This document shows positions 44,449 to 58,980 of a stretch of 64,000 nucleotides of DNA, in pieces. Position numbers and translations under genes: made by a program. Numbering within the stretch: the stretch's first letter is position 1; each line of letters starts with the position of its first letter. This DNA comes from Gluconobacter aidae (GTDB lineage Bacteria > Pseudomonadota > Alphaproteobacteria > Acetobacterales > Acetobacteraceae). The notes under the pieces were generated by a model, which saw nothing but the letters and a program-made list of their open reading frames with translations, was not told the origin of the DNA and ran no database searches. Location of the stretch: contig NZ_WIPH01000001.1 in assembly GCF_009547075.1 (NCBI RefSeq), forward strand, positions 1-64,000, read 5' to 3'.

Positions 44449-45798
44449 TCAGTTCAGTCGTGTGACCAGCAACTGGTTGATTCTGAAACCTTCCACGTCA
44501 ACAACTTCAAAGCGGAAGCCCGAAGACTGCACACTGTCCGCCTTGCGGGCCATGCGGCGCAGACGGTTCATGACGAAGCCGCCAACCGTGTCGAAATTCT
44601 GGGCATCGTCGAACATGGGAATGTCCAGTTCGCGGATGACGTCGCCGATGGGGGCGGCGCCGTCGATCAGCCAGGATTTGTCATCGCGGCGGACGATGGC
44701 CTGCTCCTCGAACGGGCTGACCAGACCGTCCATCAGCGCGCCCATGATGTCCTTGTAGGTGATGAGGCCGACAACCAGACCGTATTCATTGACGATCAGC
44801 GCGAAGCCAGCGGAGTGGGCTTCGAACTGGGCCAGGGTTTCCCACAGGTTCAGCGTGTCGGGCAGGGACAGGACATCACGTCGCATCTTGAAAATCTGGC
44901 TGGCCACGGGGGCCAGGCCGGTGCTTTTGGGTTGCGGTTCGTCCACGACAGCGACCAGCACGTCTTCGGCACGGATGGAACCGATGACCTTGTCGAGGCC
45001 ACCATCACACAGCGGATAGCGGGAATAGGGACGGACCCGGACCTTGTCGCGCTGGCTTTCCGGACTTTCCTGCACGTCGAGGAACACGATTTCATCGCGC
45101 GGGGTCATGGCGGACGTCACGGCGCGGTCCTGAAGGCCCAGGACGTTCTGGATCATCTGGTGTTCTTCTTCCAGAAGCACACCAGAAGCTGTTCCCGCCG
45201 CAAGAATGGCTCGCAGATCTTCGGGCGTTACGGGCTCTACGGTGGCTGCGGCCGGGATCTTGAGCAGTTTGAGCAGCCAGTCGGAAATCTTCGAGAAAAC
45301 CAGAACGGCCGGATAGAGAATCTTGAGGGCGACGGCGGGGAACCAGCCGACCTTGAGGGCGATCCGGTCCGGCGCATTCATCGCGATCCGCTTGGGAAGC
45401 AGATCCGCGAACAGGACGAACAGGCCGGTGATGAGGATGAACGAGCAGGCGGAACCGAGCTTGCTGGCGAGTGACGGGCCTGTGCCCAAAGCCTGGAAGC
45501 CCTCCGCAATGGGGTCGCTCAGCATGGATTCGCTGATGATGCCGCCCAGAACACCCACGGCATTGAGACAGATCTGAAGGACGGTGATGACCTGACCGCT
45601 GTTGCGGCGCAACTTGAGGAACGCAACGGCCCGTGGGTCGCCCGCTTCCGCCCGCGAGCGCAGCCGCACGTCGCGCGCGGCGGCAAAGGAGATTTCGGAC
45701 AGCGAGATCAGCACGGAGACGCCAATCAGCGCGACCGTGGCGACAAGGCCCAGCAGGAGAAGGACAATCTGGTGCTGGGAGGAAGGGGAGACTGACAT
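44449..45798 (-). CDS. CNNM/CBS/CorC_HlyC-domain membrane protein
   Basis: The 449-residue protein has an N-terminal CNNM (DUF21) domain with about four helices (LLLGLVATVALIGVSVLISL, SFILITGLFVLFADLLPKRI), a pair of CBS domains (about 215-345; AVTSAMTPRDEIVFLDV, GLITYKDIMGALMDG) and a CorC_HlyC transporter-associated domain (about 355-445; WLIDGAAPIGDVIRELD, VGGFVMNRLRRM). Such 'hemolysin' proteins are probably Mg2+/Co2+ transporters or their regulators. It stands alone before ligA. Confidence 0.88.
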   Translation of the reverse strand: MSVSPSSQHQIVLLLLGLVATVALIGVSVLISLSEISFAAARDVRLRSRAEAGDPRAVAFLKLRRNSGQVITVLQICLNAVGVLGGIISESMLSDPIAEGFQALGTGPSLASKLGSACSFILITGLFVLFADLLPKRIAMNAPDRIALKVGWFPAVALKILYPAVLVFSKISDWLLKLLKIPAAATVEPVTPEDLRAILAAGTASGVLLEEEHQMIQNVLGLQDRAVTSAMTPRDEIVFLDVQESPESQRDKVRVRPYSRYPLCDGGLDKVIGSIRAEDVLVAVVDEPQPKSTGLAPVASQIFKMRRDVLSLPDTLNLWETLAQFEAHSAGFALIVNEYGLVVGLITYKDIMGALMDGLVSPFEEQAIVRRDDKSWLIDGAAPIGDVIRELDIPMFDDAQNFDTVGGFVMNRLRRMARKADSVQSSGFRFEVVDVEGFRINQLLVTRLN

Positions 45799-45868
45799 GC
45801 GGAAGGCGTTATACCCTGAAAAAGTGGGATGTTACCAACTTTCTCACGGTTCCGGTTTTGCAGTTCTG

Positions 45869-49638
<3,770 letters not shown>

Positions 49639-49683
49639 GACAGCAATATCGGGAGCATGTCGTCCCGTTTCAAAGGGACGATG

Positions 49684-50544
49684 TCAGAAGACGCTGTGCC
49701 AGATGCGGGAGAAGAAGCCGCGGTGAGCCTGCTCTCCGGGATGAGTGACGGGCTTTTTGAGGTCGTTCTTGAGCAGGTGGTTTTCCCGAAGATCATTATA
49801 GGCATAACGATACCACTGGCTGTCGGGATAGTTGTAGCCCAGAACGGCGGCGGTCTGGTGCGCCTGATCCTTGAGGCCGAGGGCCAGATAGACCTCCACG
49901 AGACGCTCCAGCGCTTCGGCGACGTGGTTGGTCGTCTGGTAGTCCTGCACGACGCGCTGGTAGCGGGTCATGGCGGCCTCATAGTTGCGCTGCTGCTGGT
50001 ACCAGCGGCCGACCAGCATTTCCTTGCCGGCCAGATGGTCGCGGCACAGATCGATCTTCAGCTGGGCGTCCCGGGCATAGGATGTCTGCGGGAAGCGGGT
50101 GATGACCTCTTCCAGCGCGTCCAGGGCCTCAACGGTGCCCTGCTGGTCACGCTCGACATTCGCGATCTGCTCGTAATAGCAGAGCGCGCGCAGATAGAAG
50201 GCATAGGCCGCGTCCGGGCTGGTCGGGTGCAGCTGGAGGTAGCGTTCGAGCTGTTGAACCGAAAGCGCGTATTCGCCCTGAAGGTAGTAGGCATATCCTT
50301 CCATCAGCTCGGCGTTACCCGTGAATCCGGAATAGGGATAGTTCTGCTGGAGCAGTTCGAATTCACCGCCGGCCAGTTCGTAATGGCCCGTGTGCAGGGC
50401 ATCGATCCCGTAATTGTACAGGGTCTCGGCATCGGCGGTTTTGGGAATCGCGGGCTTTTCATGCTGATGCGAGAACAGCGAACAGCCGGAAAGCAGCAGA
50501 AACCCGCTGACAGCCGCAGCTCTCAGAATGAAACCACCATTCAT
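49684..50544 (-). CDS. bamD: Outer-membrane assembly lipoprotein BamD
   Basis: BamD with BamA inserts beta-barrel proteins into the outer membrane. The 286-residue product begins with a lipoprotein signal (AAAVSGFLLLSGC, Cys about 21) and has five TPR-like helical pairs (AETLYNYGIDALHTGHYELA, AELMEGYAYYLQGEYALSVQ, LDALEEVITRFPQTSYARDA). ATG 50542-50544 is used because it puts the lipobox at normal distance; two upstream ATGs have no better ribosome-binding sites. Confidence 0.93.
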   Translation of the reverse strand: MNGGFILRAAAVSGFLLLSGCSLFSHQHEKPAIPKTADAETLYNYGIDALHTGHYELAGGEFELLQQNYPYSGFTGNAELMEGYAYYLQGEYALSVQQLERYLQLHPTSPDAAYAFYLRALCYYEQIANVERDQQGTVEALDALEEVITRFPQTSYARDAQLKIDLCRDHLAGKEMLVGRWYQQQRNYEAAMTRYQRVVQDYQTTNHVAEALERLVEVYLALGLKDQAHQTAAVLGYNYPDSQWYRYAYNDLRENHLLKNDLKKPVTHPGEQAHRGFFSRIWHSVF

Positions 50545-50651
50545 GACCGATGCTTCAAAATGACGCTGAGTGCTGCTTGTCATACCTGCTCTTCCCGTGG
50601 AAGCCCGTCTTATATCACGGGAATGCGCTGACGAAAGACCTGCCATGTGTC

Positions 50652-51686
50652 TCAGGCAGCAACGCGCGCGCGCAGGGCCTTGGTGACGGCTCGCGACGAC
50701 GAGCCCGTGGGGACGAAACGCCAGTTGGCGGCATCGGAAAAAACCGCCCGCAGAAGCCTGTTATTGAGCGTATGGCCGGATTTGTGACCAATAAATCCGG
50801 CCTGCATCCGGTGGCCGGCGCAATAGAGGTCGCCAATCGCATCAAGTAGTTTGTGGCGGGCGAACTCGCGCTCGATTTTCAGGCCGGCGGGATTGAGGAT
50901 ATTTTCTCCATCCACGACGACGGCCGTGTCCAGAGAGCCGCCGCGCGCCAGTCCGATACTCTGCAGATACTCGATGTCCTTGCGGTTGACGAAGGTGCGG
51001 CAGAACGCGAGTTCTTCCATGAAACGACGTTCATCAAGCTGGATGGCGTAACGCTGGTTTCCGATGGCCTGCGCCGGGAAGCTCAGTGAAATGGCCAGGG
51101 AGAGGCCGCGCTGGGCAGGGCGCAGTTCGGCAAAAGCGCCGTTCTCGCCTTCGACCCGGACGTTGCGCAGGATCTCGATGACCTGACGGGGCTTGTCCAG
51201 TGTTTTGCGGCCGGCGCAGCGGATCAGGAAGGCAAAGGCATCCGACGCGCCATCGAGAACGGGCAGTTCGGGGCCACTGACCGCAACGAGGATATTGTCG
51301 ATTTCACAGGCGTTGAGGGCCGCCATGAGATGCTCGATCGTGGCAACACGCAGGGAGGGATCGGTGGGGCAGCCGACAACCGTTGAAAGACGGGTGTCCA
51401 CGATATGGTCGTAGAGCGCGGGAAAGGAGGGGGAGCCCTCGATGTCCGAACGCTGGAACCTGACGCCGGTATCTACGGGGGCGGGGGAGAGAACCAGATC
51501 GACGGTTACGCCACTGTGCAGGGCGATACCCTGACAGTGAATGGGGTTGGCAAGGGTTGTCTGCAGGTTTTTCGAGCTGCCGCGCTCCGGGCGGGAAGGC
51601 GTTCCATCAAGGGCAGAGACCGTTTCCGGCTGTCCTGCCTCAACGCCTTTCGTCGTGCTGCCGCCATGCGTTGGCGTAACCTGCAT
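50652..51686 (-). CDS. lpxC: UDP-3-O-acyl-N-acetylglucosamine deacetylase
   Basis: LpxC commits lipid A synthesis by deacetylating UDP-3-O-acyl-GlcNAc. The 344-residue protein has zinc ligands in TIEHLMAALN and HKLLDAIGDLYCAGH, and the catalytic Glu/His in LDGASDAFAF and GHKSGHTLNNRLL. A 30-residue N-terminal extension before GIALHSGVTVDLVL is longer than usual. lpxC following ftsZ is the common order, here 116 bp downstream of it with a hairpin between. Confidence 0.96.
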   Translation of the reverse strand: MQVTPTHGGSTTKGVEAGQPETVSALDGTPSRPERGSSKNLQTTLANPIHCQGIALHSGVTVDLVLSPAPVDTGVRFQRSDIEGSPSFPALYDHIVDTRLSTVVGCPTDPSLRVATIEHLMAALNACEIDNILVAVSGPELPVLDGASDAFAFLIRCAGRKTLDKPRQVIEILRNVRVEGENGAFAELRPAQRGLSLAISLSFPAQAIGNQRYAIQLDERRFMEELAFCRTFVNRKDIEYLQSIGLARGGSLDTAVVVDGENILNPAGLKIEREFARHKLLDAIGDLYCAGHRMQAGFIGHKSGHTLNNRLLRAVFSDAANWRFVPTGSSSRAVTKALRARVAA

Positions 51687-51766
51687 AAAGCCTCCGAAAA
51701 ATCTGATTCCGGGGACTAGAAAACAGATACCGGGCGTCAGTTCCAGTCAACGATTGTTGCCGGATA

Positions 51767-51797
51767 TTTCCCCCTCATGGTGTGCACGAGGGGGAAA
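51767..51797. terminator. Strong hairpin between ftsZ and lpxC
   Basis: TTTCCCCCTC (51767-51776) and GAGGGGGAAA (51788-51797) form a perfect 10-bp stem six bases past the ftsZ stop. No clear T-run follows on the transcribed strand, so it may attenuate or protect mRNA as well as terminate. Confidence 0.5.
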
Positions 51798-51802
51798 GAC
51801 GA

Positions 51803-53335
51803 TCAGCGGCGCAGATAGGTCGGAATATCCAGGTTGGAATCGTCCGTATTGCCGGGTGGCTGTTCCTGCTGCTGGGTGGGCTGCTGCGGATACGCCTCAC
51901 GTGTGCTGGGCTCCGTACGCTGTGTTGTCTGCTGGGTCTGCTGCGGCTGGGGCGGGCGGCTGCGGAAGGCGCCCGTGACCATGCCGAACAGGCTCCGCGG
52001 CGCTTCGGGCTGCGGCGGCGGGGCATGGCGGGACGGATCGGAGAACAGACCGGCCCGGGGAGAAGGCTGGTGGGTGTTTTCCTGATGGGGCGTCTGGGTT
52101 TCAGTGGCCGCGGGCTGGGTCGCCGGGGCTTCCTGCTGTGGCTGCTGGGCTGTGTTCTGAGCCGACTGCTGCTGGGGATCAATCGCGAAATTCGGGCGCG
52201 GCGGGCCGCCGGCATAGGTCGAACCCGGCTGGAACGAAGACGCCGCCGTGCGGCTCCCCGCGCTCTCACGGGGAGCCGTCGTTCCCGTGTTCGTCTGCGG
52301 CGCAGCGGCCTGACGGGTTTCCGCGCCCGGAGCTGAAGGATCCTGACGCGGCTGTGTGTCGATGCCGGTTGCAACGACGGACACGCGGACACGTCCGTTC
52401 AGCTTTTCGTCGATCAGCGCGCCGAAGATGATGTTGGCATCATCGGCCACTTCCTCACGGATGCGATCCGCGGCAGCGTTGACTTCGTACAGCGTCAGGT
52501 CTTCGCCACCGGTGATGTTGATGAGCAGGCCACGCGCGCCTGCCATGGAGGCATCTTCCAGCAGCGGGTTGGAAATCGCGCGCTCGGCTGCGAGTACGGC
52601 ACGGTCTTCCGCATCTTCCTCGCTGGAGGCTTCGCCTGTCCCCATCATGGCCTTGCCCATCTCTTCCATCACGGCCTTGACGTCCGCGAAGTCGAGATTG
52701 ATGAGGCCAGGGGAGACCATGAGATCCGTAATGCCGCGAACGCCCATGTTCAGGACATTATCGGCCATCCGGAAGGCTTCGCGGAACGTCGTGTTCTGCG
52801 TTGCCGAATTGAACAGGTTCTGGTTCGGGATGACGATCAGCGTATCGACGTGCTTCTGTAGTTCGGCAATGCCGTTCTCTGCGGCGGTCGTACGGCGGCG
52901 GCCTTCAAAATTGAAGGGCTTGGAAACAACGCCGACCGTCAGGACGCCGCGCTCACGCGCCATGCGCGCGATGACCGGAGCCGCACCCGTGCCCGTGCCG
53001 CCGCCCATGCCGGCCGTGATGAAGACCAGATTCGCGCCTTCAAGCTGACGGTCGATTTCCTGTGCGGCTTCTTCGGCGGCCTCGCGACCGATTTCCGGCT
53101 TGGCGCCTGCACCCAGACCGCGCGTCAGATGCGGGCCAAGCTGGACGCGGCGTTCGGCCTTGGAGTGGGCAAGCTGCTGGGCGTCGGTGTTGGCAACGAC
53201 GAATTCCACGCCCTTGAGTTCAGACGCGATCATGTTGTCGACGGCATTCGTGCCGCCGCCGCCAACGCCGATCACGGTAATCCGTGGCGCCAGCTCAACG
53301 TGGGAATTGGGAGTAGGAGTAAGGTTCAGCGTCAT
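51803..53335 (-). CDS. ftsZ: Cell division protein FtsZ
   Basis: FtsZ is the tubulin-like GTPase of the division ring. The 510-residue protein has [14 protein letters not shown], the tubulin signature [13 protein letters not shown], and [11 protein letters not shown] in the first 320 residues. After about residue 325 comes a Pro/Gln/Thr-rich disordered linker of about 170 residues, then the conserved C-terminal peptide LDIPTYLRR that binds FtsA. The linker makes it much longer than the roughly 380-residue E. coli type, as in other alphaproteobacteria. Confidence 0.97.
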   Translation of the reverse strand: MTLNLTPTPNSHVELAPRITVIGVGGGGTNAVDNMIASELKGVEFVVANTDAQQLAHSKAERRVQLGPHLTRGLGAGAKPEIGREAAEEAAQEIDRQLEGANLVFITAGMGGGTGTGAAPVIARMARERGVLTVGVVSKPFNFEGRRRTTAAENGIAELQKHVDTLIVIPNQNLFNSATQNTTFREAFRMADNVLNMGVRGITDLMVSPGLINLDFADVKAVMEEMGKAMMGTGEASSEEDAEDRAVLAAERAISNPLLEDASMAGARGLLINITGGEDLTLYEVNAAADRIREEVADDANIIFGALIDEKLNGRVRVSVVATGIDTQPRQDPSAPGAETRQAAAPQTNTGTTAPRESAGSRTAASSFQPGSTYAGGPPRPNFAIDPQQQSAQNTAQQPQQEAPATQPAATETQTPHQENTHQPSPRAGLFSDPSRHAPPPQPEAPRSLFGMVTGAFRSRPPQPQQTQQTTQRTEPSTREAYPQQPTQQQEQPPGNTDDSNLDIPTYLRR

Positions 53336-53392
53336 GATCTGGTCCGGAACTTCATGAAAGCGACAGGTGTGGGCGTTATGATCTGTAGTAGA

Positions 53393-54790
53393 CTACACAT
53401 TGTTGCGTATGAAGCCTACGAGACGTTTAACAAGTCCGCGAGGTTTGGGTTCAGGAACGGAAATATCTCCGAAATCCCGATCCGCCCCCGCTGCCCAGGC
53501 CAGAAGCCCCGCAGCGGTTGAAAATCCTGCCGAAGCCGCGGCTGTCTCGGGCAGGCCGTAAATGTTCTGGGGTTTCCCCATCCGGACAGGCCGGCCAAGA
53601 ATGCGGGTGGCAACGGGCACGATTCCTTCAAGAAGCGATGCACCGCCTGTCAGTACGACCCGACCATTGGCCAGGCGCCCCAGTCCCGCATTATCGAGCG
53701 ACTGCCGCACGAGTTCGAGCGTTTCCTCGATCCGGGGCTGGATGACGGAAATGACCTTGGAGCGCTGAAGCCGGACCAGCCGGTCGCTGTTCTCGCCGAT
53801 CAGCGGCACTGACAGGATTTCACGCTGGTCATCGGAACCCATCTGGGCCGCGCCATACATCGTCTTGAGGCGTTCAGCCGTCTCCAGAGACGTTGAGAGC
53901 ACGCCGGCAATGTCGCGCGTGACATGCAGGCCGCCAACCCGGATTTGGGCCGTGTGGAGCAGTTTGCCCTCACAGAAAACGGCCAGAGACGTGGTGCCGC
54001 CACCCATTTCCACTACGGTCACGCCCAGTTCGCGCTCTTCAGCAGCCAGGACCGACACACCGGAGGCAAAGGGACTCGCGACCAGCCCGTCCAGCTTCAG
54101 TTCGGCGTGTTGCAGGACGGCATCCAGAGTGCGCAAGGCGCTGGAATTCATGTCCACGACATGCATCCGGGTGGCCAGTTCTTCGCACTGATGCCCGATC
54201 GGGTCTGCGATTCCCGGAATGGAATCCACGACATATCCGATGGGGAGCGTATGGATGACTTCGCGGCCTTCCATCCAGGCACGGGCCTGTCCTTCGGCGA
54301 TCAGGCGCTGCACGTCACCGGCGGTGACTTCGCGGCCGCCGATGGGAATCTGCGCGTCGACCAGACGGCTCAGCGGGCGGCCGCAGGACAGGTTGACGAC
54401 GAGCGAATCCATGCGCCGTTCGGCAGATTCCTCGGCCTGTCCGACCGTGGCCCGGATCGCGGCTTCGGCTTCGCGGATATCAACGATGGAGCCCGAACGG
54501 ATGCCGTGGGAACGGCGCCATCCATGGCCCAGAACCTGAATGGATCCATCCGGTTCGCCCTTGCCGATCAGGCAGGTCATTTTCGTCGTGCCGATGTCCA
54601 GCGCACCGAAAATACCCGGACGCCAGCTGACGTTCCGCTGGGTTTCCTCCGGAGGAAGCGGCAGGATGTCACGCGGGACGCGGTTGACGCTGACGTCACG
54701 TTCGCCGCCGACGGGAATGAGGGACCGGCCCCTCAGACCGCCCCGGCGCCGGAATGCCGGAAGATCTGACATGGAGTTGTGGTCGTTCAT
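53393..54790 (-). CDS. ftsA: Cell division protein FtsA
   Basis: FtsA anchors FtsZ to the membrane. The 465-residue actin-like protein shows FGALDIGTTKMTCLIGKGE (phosphate 1), the SHS2/1C region (VVNLSCGRPLSRLVDAQI), VTVVEMGGGTTSLAVF (phosphate 2) and VVLTGGASLLEGI (adenosine). The amphipathic C-terminus GLVKRLVGFIRNNV is the membrane-targeting helix. It overlaps ftsQ by 4 nt. A basic N-terminal extension of about 40 residues precedes the fold. Confidence 0.96.
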   Translation of the reverse strand: MNDHNSMSDLPAFRRRGGLRGRSLIPVGGERDVSVNRVPRDILPLPPEETQRNVSWRPGIFGALDIGTTKMTCLIGKGEPDGSIQVLGHGWRRSHGIRSGSIVDIREAEAAIRATVGQAEESAERRMDSLVVNLSCGRPLSRLVDAQIPIGGREVTAGDVQRLIAEGQARAWMEGREVIHTLPIGYVVDSIPGIADPIGHQCEELATRMHVVDMNSSALRTLDAVLQHAELKLDGLVASPFASGVSVLAAEERELGVTVVEMGGGTTSLAVFCEGKLLHTAQIRVGGLHVTRDIAGVLSTSLETAERLKTMYGAAQMGSDDQREILSVPLIGENSDRLVRLQRSKVISVIQPRIEETLELVRQSLDNAGLGRLANGRVVLTGGASLLEGIVPVATRILGRPVRMGKPQNIYGLPETAAASAGFSTAAGLLAWAAGADRDFGDISVPEPKPRGLVKRLVGFIRNNV

Positions 54791-55722
54791 GGCTGCTTCG
54801 TGCTGTCTGCTGGTGGTGACGGTGAGGACGGATCGGGCTTTGCGCCATCCGGGGGCGGAGCTGCCTGAGGCGGCTGGTGGACGACCATCCGGTCCGGAAG
54901 GCGCAGATCGATCGACTGGACCGGGCGTTCCAGCAGGCGCATGCTCTGCTGATAGCGGGCCAGACGGGTGAATGCCGCGGCTTCCTCTCCTTCAGGCAGC
55001 ATCACGGTCGTACCGTCTCTGAGTGTGGCATTCCAGCGCCGGTTGCCCACGCGGATCAGGGCCGTGACCTGGCTTTTGACCAGCGGTTCCTTGTTCAGGG
55101 CATCGATCACACTGGCGGCTGCCGTATTCGCACCTTCACCCACAACCAGAGGCAGTTGCAGAAAAGCCTGCGCATTTTTCCCGGTCAGGCCCTGATCGGA
55201 GACTTTCTCTCCCGCCCGGTTGATGAGCATGAAATGCCCGCGATCCTGCCAGACGGCGATCGGCGTGCGCTCCACAAGCGTGATGATGACGGTATCGGGC
55301 ATGTGGCGTTCGACTGTTGCATGGTCGATGAACGGCAGTTCATCCAGCCGCTGCCGTGCGGCCTCAACGGAAAATCCAAAGATCGGACGTCCGACGGATG
55401 TGCCCAGCGCTTCCTGGATCGAGGCTTCGCTGGTCATGCCGCGACCGTTGATGACGATGTGGCGGATGGGCAACGGCTCCATTTCGACCAGCCGTGCCCG
55501 CAGCGGGGCGAAGCGCTCTTCGGAGGCTGCGTCATACAGAAGGCGAATGCCCGCACCGGCAATTCCCATCACAACCAGAAACACGATCGCAGGCCGGACC
55601 AGCCGCCGCTGTCGGCGCCAGAACAGCTTGGCCCGGGACGGACGGTCTTCCTGAGGCGGCAGGGCCCCGGAAAAACGCTCCCGGACAAAATCGTCTCTCT
55701 GAAAGGACGGATCCTCCCGCAT
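54787..55722 (-). CDS. ftsQ: Cell division protein FtsQ
   Basis: The 311-residue bitopic protein has a cytoplasmic basic N-terminus, one TM helix (about 40-60, VRPAIVFLVVMGIAGAGIRL), a POTRA domain (IRHIVINGRGMTSEASIQEA) and the FtsQ beta domain (VVGEGANTAAASVIDAL, RWNATLRDGTTVMLPEGEE). A Pro/Ser-rich tail ends it. FtsQ links the early divisome to FtsW/FtsI. The start shares one base with the ddl stop. Confidence 0.93.
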   Translation of the reverse strand: MREDPSFQRDDFVRERFSGALPPQEDRPSRAKLFWRRQRRLVRPAIVFLVVMGIAGAGIRLLYDAASEERFAPLRARLVEMEPLPIRHIVINGRGMTSEASIQEALGTSVGRPIFGFSVEAARQRLDELPFIDHATVERHMPDTVIITLVERTPIAVWQDRGHFMLINRAGEKVSDQGLTGKNAQAFLQLPLVVGEGANTAAASVIDALNKEPLVKSQVTALIRVGNRRWNATLRDGTTVMLPEGEEAAAFTRLARYQQSMRLLERPVQSIDLRLPDRMVVHQPPQAAPPPDGAKPDPSSPSPPADSTKQP

Positions 55723-56633
55723 CAGCGCGCCAGTGCCTCCCGGACCATCCAGTCACACAGTTCCGGATAGGAAATCCCGCAATAGGCGGCCTGTTCCGGC
55801 AGCAGGGATGTCGGCGTCATGCCGGGCTGTGTATTGACCTCGAGGATGACCAGCGTGTCGGTGCCCTCGTCGTAGCGGAAATCCGTGCGACTGGCCCCCT
55901 GACAGCCCAGTGTCTGATGGGCGCGCAGAGCGTAATCGAGCGCACGGTCCGTCACCGCCTGTGGAAGCTCCGCAGGGACTACGTGACGCGAGCCGCCAGC
56001 CTTGTATTTGGCCTCGAAATCATAAAACGCGGCCGTTTCGCTGGGCAGGATGTCCGTGACGGCCAGAGCCCGGTCTCCCATGACGCCAGCGGTTAGTTCG
56101 CGGCCGGGGATGAAGCTCTCGACCAGCGCCTCCTTCCCGAAACGCCAGTTCCGCGCGATTTCGGCACGACGGTTGTCTCCCGTCCGCACGATCTCCACAC
56201 CGACGGAGGAGCCTTCGGCGACCGGCTTGATGACGTAAGGCGTGGGGAGCGGATCGGCTTCGGCCAGCTCTTCAACCGTCACGACACGTCCCTGCGCAAC
56301 GGGCAGACCGGCGGCGGCAAGCAGGATACGGGTTGCGCCCTTGTCCATTGCCACGGCCGAGGCACGGATGCCGGAATGGGTGTAGGGCAGGCCAAGCCAT
56401 TCCAGAACGCCCTGAATGGCACCATCCTCGCCACGCGGGCCGTGAAGGGCATTGAAAACGACGTCCGGTGCGGCGGCTTTCAGGCTGGCGATGGTCGTTG
56501 CGATATCCGGTCCGACATCGATCGGGGTGACGTCGTGTCCCATTTCGCGCAGGGCCTCGATTGCAGCCTCGCCGCTGACGAGACTGACAGGCCGCTCACT
56601 GGATGTTCCTCCCAACAGGACTGCGACCTTCAT
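55722..56633 (-). CDS. ddl: D-alanine-D-alanine ligase
   Basis: Ddl joins two D-alanines for the peptide stem. The 303-residue ATP-grasp enzyme has VAVLLGGTSSERPVSLVSG, FNALHGPRGEDGAIQGVLEW, VIKPVAEGSSVGVEIV, FIPGRELTAGVMG and LEVNTQPGMTPTSLLPEQAA. ATG 56631-56633 overlaps the murB stop by 4 nt; an upstream extension inside murB is not used. Confidence 0.96.
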   Translation of the reverse strand: MKVAVLLGGTSSERPVSLVSGEAAIEALREMGHDVTPIDVGPDIATTIASLKAAAPDVVFNALHGPRGEDGAIQGVLEWLGLPYTHSGIRASAVAMDKGATRILLAAAGLPVAQGRVVTVEELAEADPLPTPYVIKPVAEGSSVGVEIVRTGDNRRAEIARNWRFGKEALVESFIPGRELTAGVMGDRALAVTDILPSETAAFYDFEAKYKAGGSRHVVPAELPQAVTDRALDYALRAHQTLGCQGASRTDFRYDEGTDTLVILEVNTQPGMTPTSLLPEQAAYCGISYPELCDWMVREALAR

Positions 56634-57550
56634 ACCGTCTGTTCTCCTTCGGATCTGCGCCCGATGCGTTTGATTTCCCAATGCAGGTCCACGCCGCTCT
56701 GTGCCAGCACTTTTTCGCGGACGGCTTCGCCCAGCGTTTCCAGATCCGCGCTGCGGGCCTGTCCCAGATTGAGCAGGAAATTGCAGTGCTTTTCGCTGAC
56801 CTGCGCATCGCCGATCTGAAGACCACGGCATCCGGCTTCGTCGATGAGCTGCCAGGCCTTGTGGCCTTCGGGGTTGCGGAAGGTGGAGCCGCCGGTTCGC
56901 GCCCGTACGGGCTGTGAGGCCTCGCGCGAGGCCCGGATATCCGCGATGCGGCTGCGGATGGCATCTGCGTTGTCCGGTGTGCCGCGCAGGCTGGCGCGGA
57001 TGACCACGCTGCCTTCGGGAAGCTCCGAATGACGATAGGCAAAACCGAGGTCGTCATGGGACAGACGTCGCAGATCGCCTTCAGCCGTCAGGATGTCCGC
57101 CCATTCGAGAACGGCGTTGAGGTCTGACCCGTAGGCACCCGCATTCATGCGGACGGCGCCCCCGATCGATCCGGGAATGCCGGCCAGGAACTCCAGTCCT
57201 GCCAGAGCGGCAGCGGCGGCATGTTCGGCCACGGTGATGTCGAGGGCGGCCGCGCCGACGATCAGGCTGTTGCCCTGAACAGTGATGTCCGCAAAGCCGC
57301 GTGCCAGACGGATGACCGTGCCAGCAATGCCGCCGTCGCGGATGATAACGTTCGAGCACGCGCCCAGAACCGTAACCGGCATGGTGGCCGGCTTTTCGCG
57401 CAGGAAAAGGGCGAGATCATCCTGGTCTTCGGGGACGAACAGCCAGTCCGCCGGGCCACCGACCCGGAACCATGCGCGGGGGCCGAGCGGGGCGTTCGGG
57501 GTCAGTCTGCCGCGCAGGCCCGTGACGGGAAAATTGCTGCTGCCCGTCAT
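56630..57550 (-). CDS. murB: UDP-N-acetylenolpyruvoylglucosamine reductase
   Basis: MurB reduces the enolpyruvyl group with NADPH and FAD to make UDP-MurNAc. The 306-residue protein has [55 protein letters not shown] (FAD), the catalytic Ser in [35 protein letters not shown] and a final Glu region. Its start overlaps the murC stop by 4 nt. Confidence 0.96.
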   Translation of the reverse strand: MTGSSNFPVTGLRGRLTPNAPLGPRAWFRVGGPADWLFVPEDQDDLALFLREKPATMPVTVLGACSNVIIRDGGIAGTVIRLARGFADITVQGNSLIVGAAALDITVAEHAAAAALAGLEFLAGIPGSIGGAVRMNAGAYGSDLNAVLEWADILTAEGDLRRLSHDDLGFAYRHSELPEGSVVIRASLRGTPDNADAIRSRIADIRASREASQPVRARTGGSTFRNPEGHKAWQLIDEAGCRGLQIGDAQVSEKHCNFLLNLGQARSADLETLGEAVREKVLAQSGVDLHWEIKRIGRRSEGEQTV

Positions 57551-58980
57551 GCCGCGCCTTCGGTTGCGGGCTGGCGGTTCAGGGCTTCGAGCTGGGCGGG
57601 GAGGGCCTGCGCCCACTGAGTGATGGTGCCGGCGCCAAGGCAGACGACGTAATCGCCCGGCTTGGCGATGGCGTTGATCATTTCCGCCAGATGGGCCGGA
57701 TCGGGGAGTGGTACGACGGAACGGTGGCCGCGGTCGCGCAGGCCTTCGACGAGCGCATCACGGCCCGCGCCTTCGATCGGCGTTTCGCCTGCGGCATAGA
57801 CGTCAGCCACGATGACCGTGTCGGCATCGTTCATGCAGGTGCAGAACTCGTTGAACAGGACCTTCAGGCGCGAATAGCGGTGCGGCTGCATGACGGCGAT
57901 GACGTTGCGGGCACCAGCCTGACGGGCGGCCTTGAGCACGGCGGCGATTTCAACCGGGTGATGGCCGTAATCGTCGATGATGGAAATGCCATCATACTCG
58001 CCCGTGCGGGTGAAGCGGCGCTTGACGCCCTTGAAGGTCGTCAGGGCGGACGCGATCACGGAATCACTGATTTCCATTTCAAGCGCCACGGCGATGGCCG
58101 CGAGCGAGTTCAGGACGTTGTGGTGTCCGAGCATCGGCAGGCGGAACGGACCGGCGCGGCGCGAGCGGTTGCGCTGGCGATTGGTGACCACGACTTCGAA
58201 TGTCGCGCCGCGTTTGTCCATGACGACCTTCTCGGCGCGGATATCGGCCTGCGGGCTGAAACCGTAGGTGATGACGCGATGATCGGACAGGCGCGGGATC
58301 ATCTGCTGCACCTGCGGGTGATCCACGCACAGGACCGCGAAACCGTAGAACGGAATGTTCGAGACGAACTGGTCGTAGCCGGCCTGCATGGCCTCTTCCG
58401 TGCCCCAGTGATCCAGATGCTCCGGATCCATGTTCGTCACGACCGCGATGACGGCGGGCAGGCGCAGGAAGGACCCGTCGCTTTCATCGGCCTCGACGAC
58501 CATCCAGTCGCCCGAACCCATGCGCGTGTTGGTGCCGTAAGCTTCGATAATGCCGCCATTGATGACGGTCGGGTCCAGACGGGCATGCTCAAGCACGCAG
58601 GCCACGAGGCTGGTCGTGGTTGTCTTGCCATGCGTGCCGCCGATGGCGACGGACCAGCGCAGGCGCATCAGTTCGGCCAGCATTTCCGCACGTCGCACGA
58701 CCGGGATGAGCTTGGCACGCGCGGCCACGACTTCCGGATTGTCCTTTTTCACGGCAGTGGAGGTCACGACAACCTGGGCGTCGCCCAGATTGGCGGCGTC
58801 ATGGCCGATATGCACGACAATCCCGGCCTGGCGCAGGCGCTGCACATTGGCACCTTCGGCAATATCGGAACCCTGCACCTTGTAGCCCAGCATGTGCAGG
58901 ACCTCGGCGATGCCGGACATGCCGATGCCGCCGATACCGACGAAGTGAATGGTTCCGATGTTCAGGGGCAGGGCGCGCAT
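57547..58980 (-). CDS. murC: UDP-N-acetylmuramate-L-alanine ligase
   Basis: MurC adds the first L-Ala to UDP-MurNAc. The 477-residue Mur ligase has [20 protein letters not shown] for UDP-MurNAc, the P-loop [41 protein letters not shown] and [19 protein letters not shown]. It ends overlapping murB; 39 bp separate its start from the murG stop. Confidence 0.97.
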   Translation of the reverse strand: MRALPLNIGTIHFVGIGGIGMSGIAEVLHMLGYKVQGSDIAEGANVQRLRQAGIVVHIGHDAANLGDAQVVVTSTAVKKDNPEVVAARAKLIPVVRRAEMLAELMRLRWSVAIGGTHGKTTTTSLVACVLEHARLDPTVINGGIIEAYGTNTRMGSGDWMVVEADESDGSFLRLPAVIAVVTNMDPEHLDHWGTEEAMQAGYDQFVSNIPFYGFAVLCVDHPQVQQMIPRLSDHRVITYGFSPQADIRAEKVVMDKRGATFEVVVTNRQRNRSRRAGPFRLPMLGHHNVLNSLAAIAVALEMEISDSVIASALTTFKGVKRRFTRTGEYDGISIIDDYGHHPVEIAAVLKAARQAGARNVIAVMQPHRYSRLKVLFNEFCTCMNDADTVIVADVYAAGETPIEGAGRDALVEGLRDRGHRSVVPLPDPAHLAEMINAIAKPGDYVVCLGAGTITQWAQALPAQLEALNRQPATEGAA

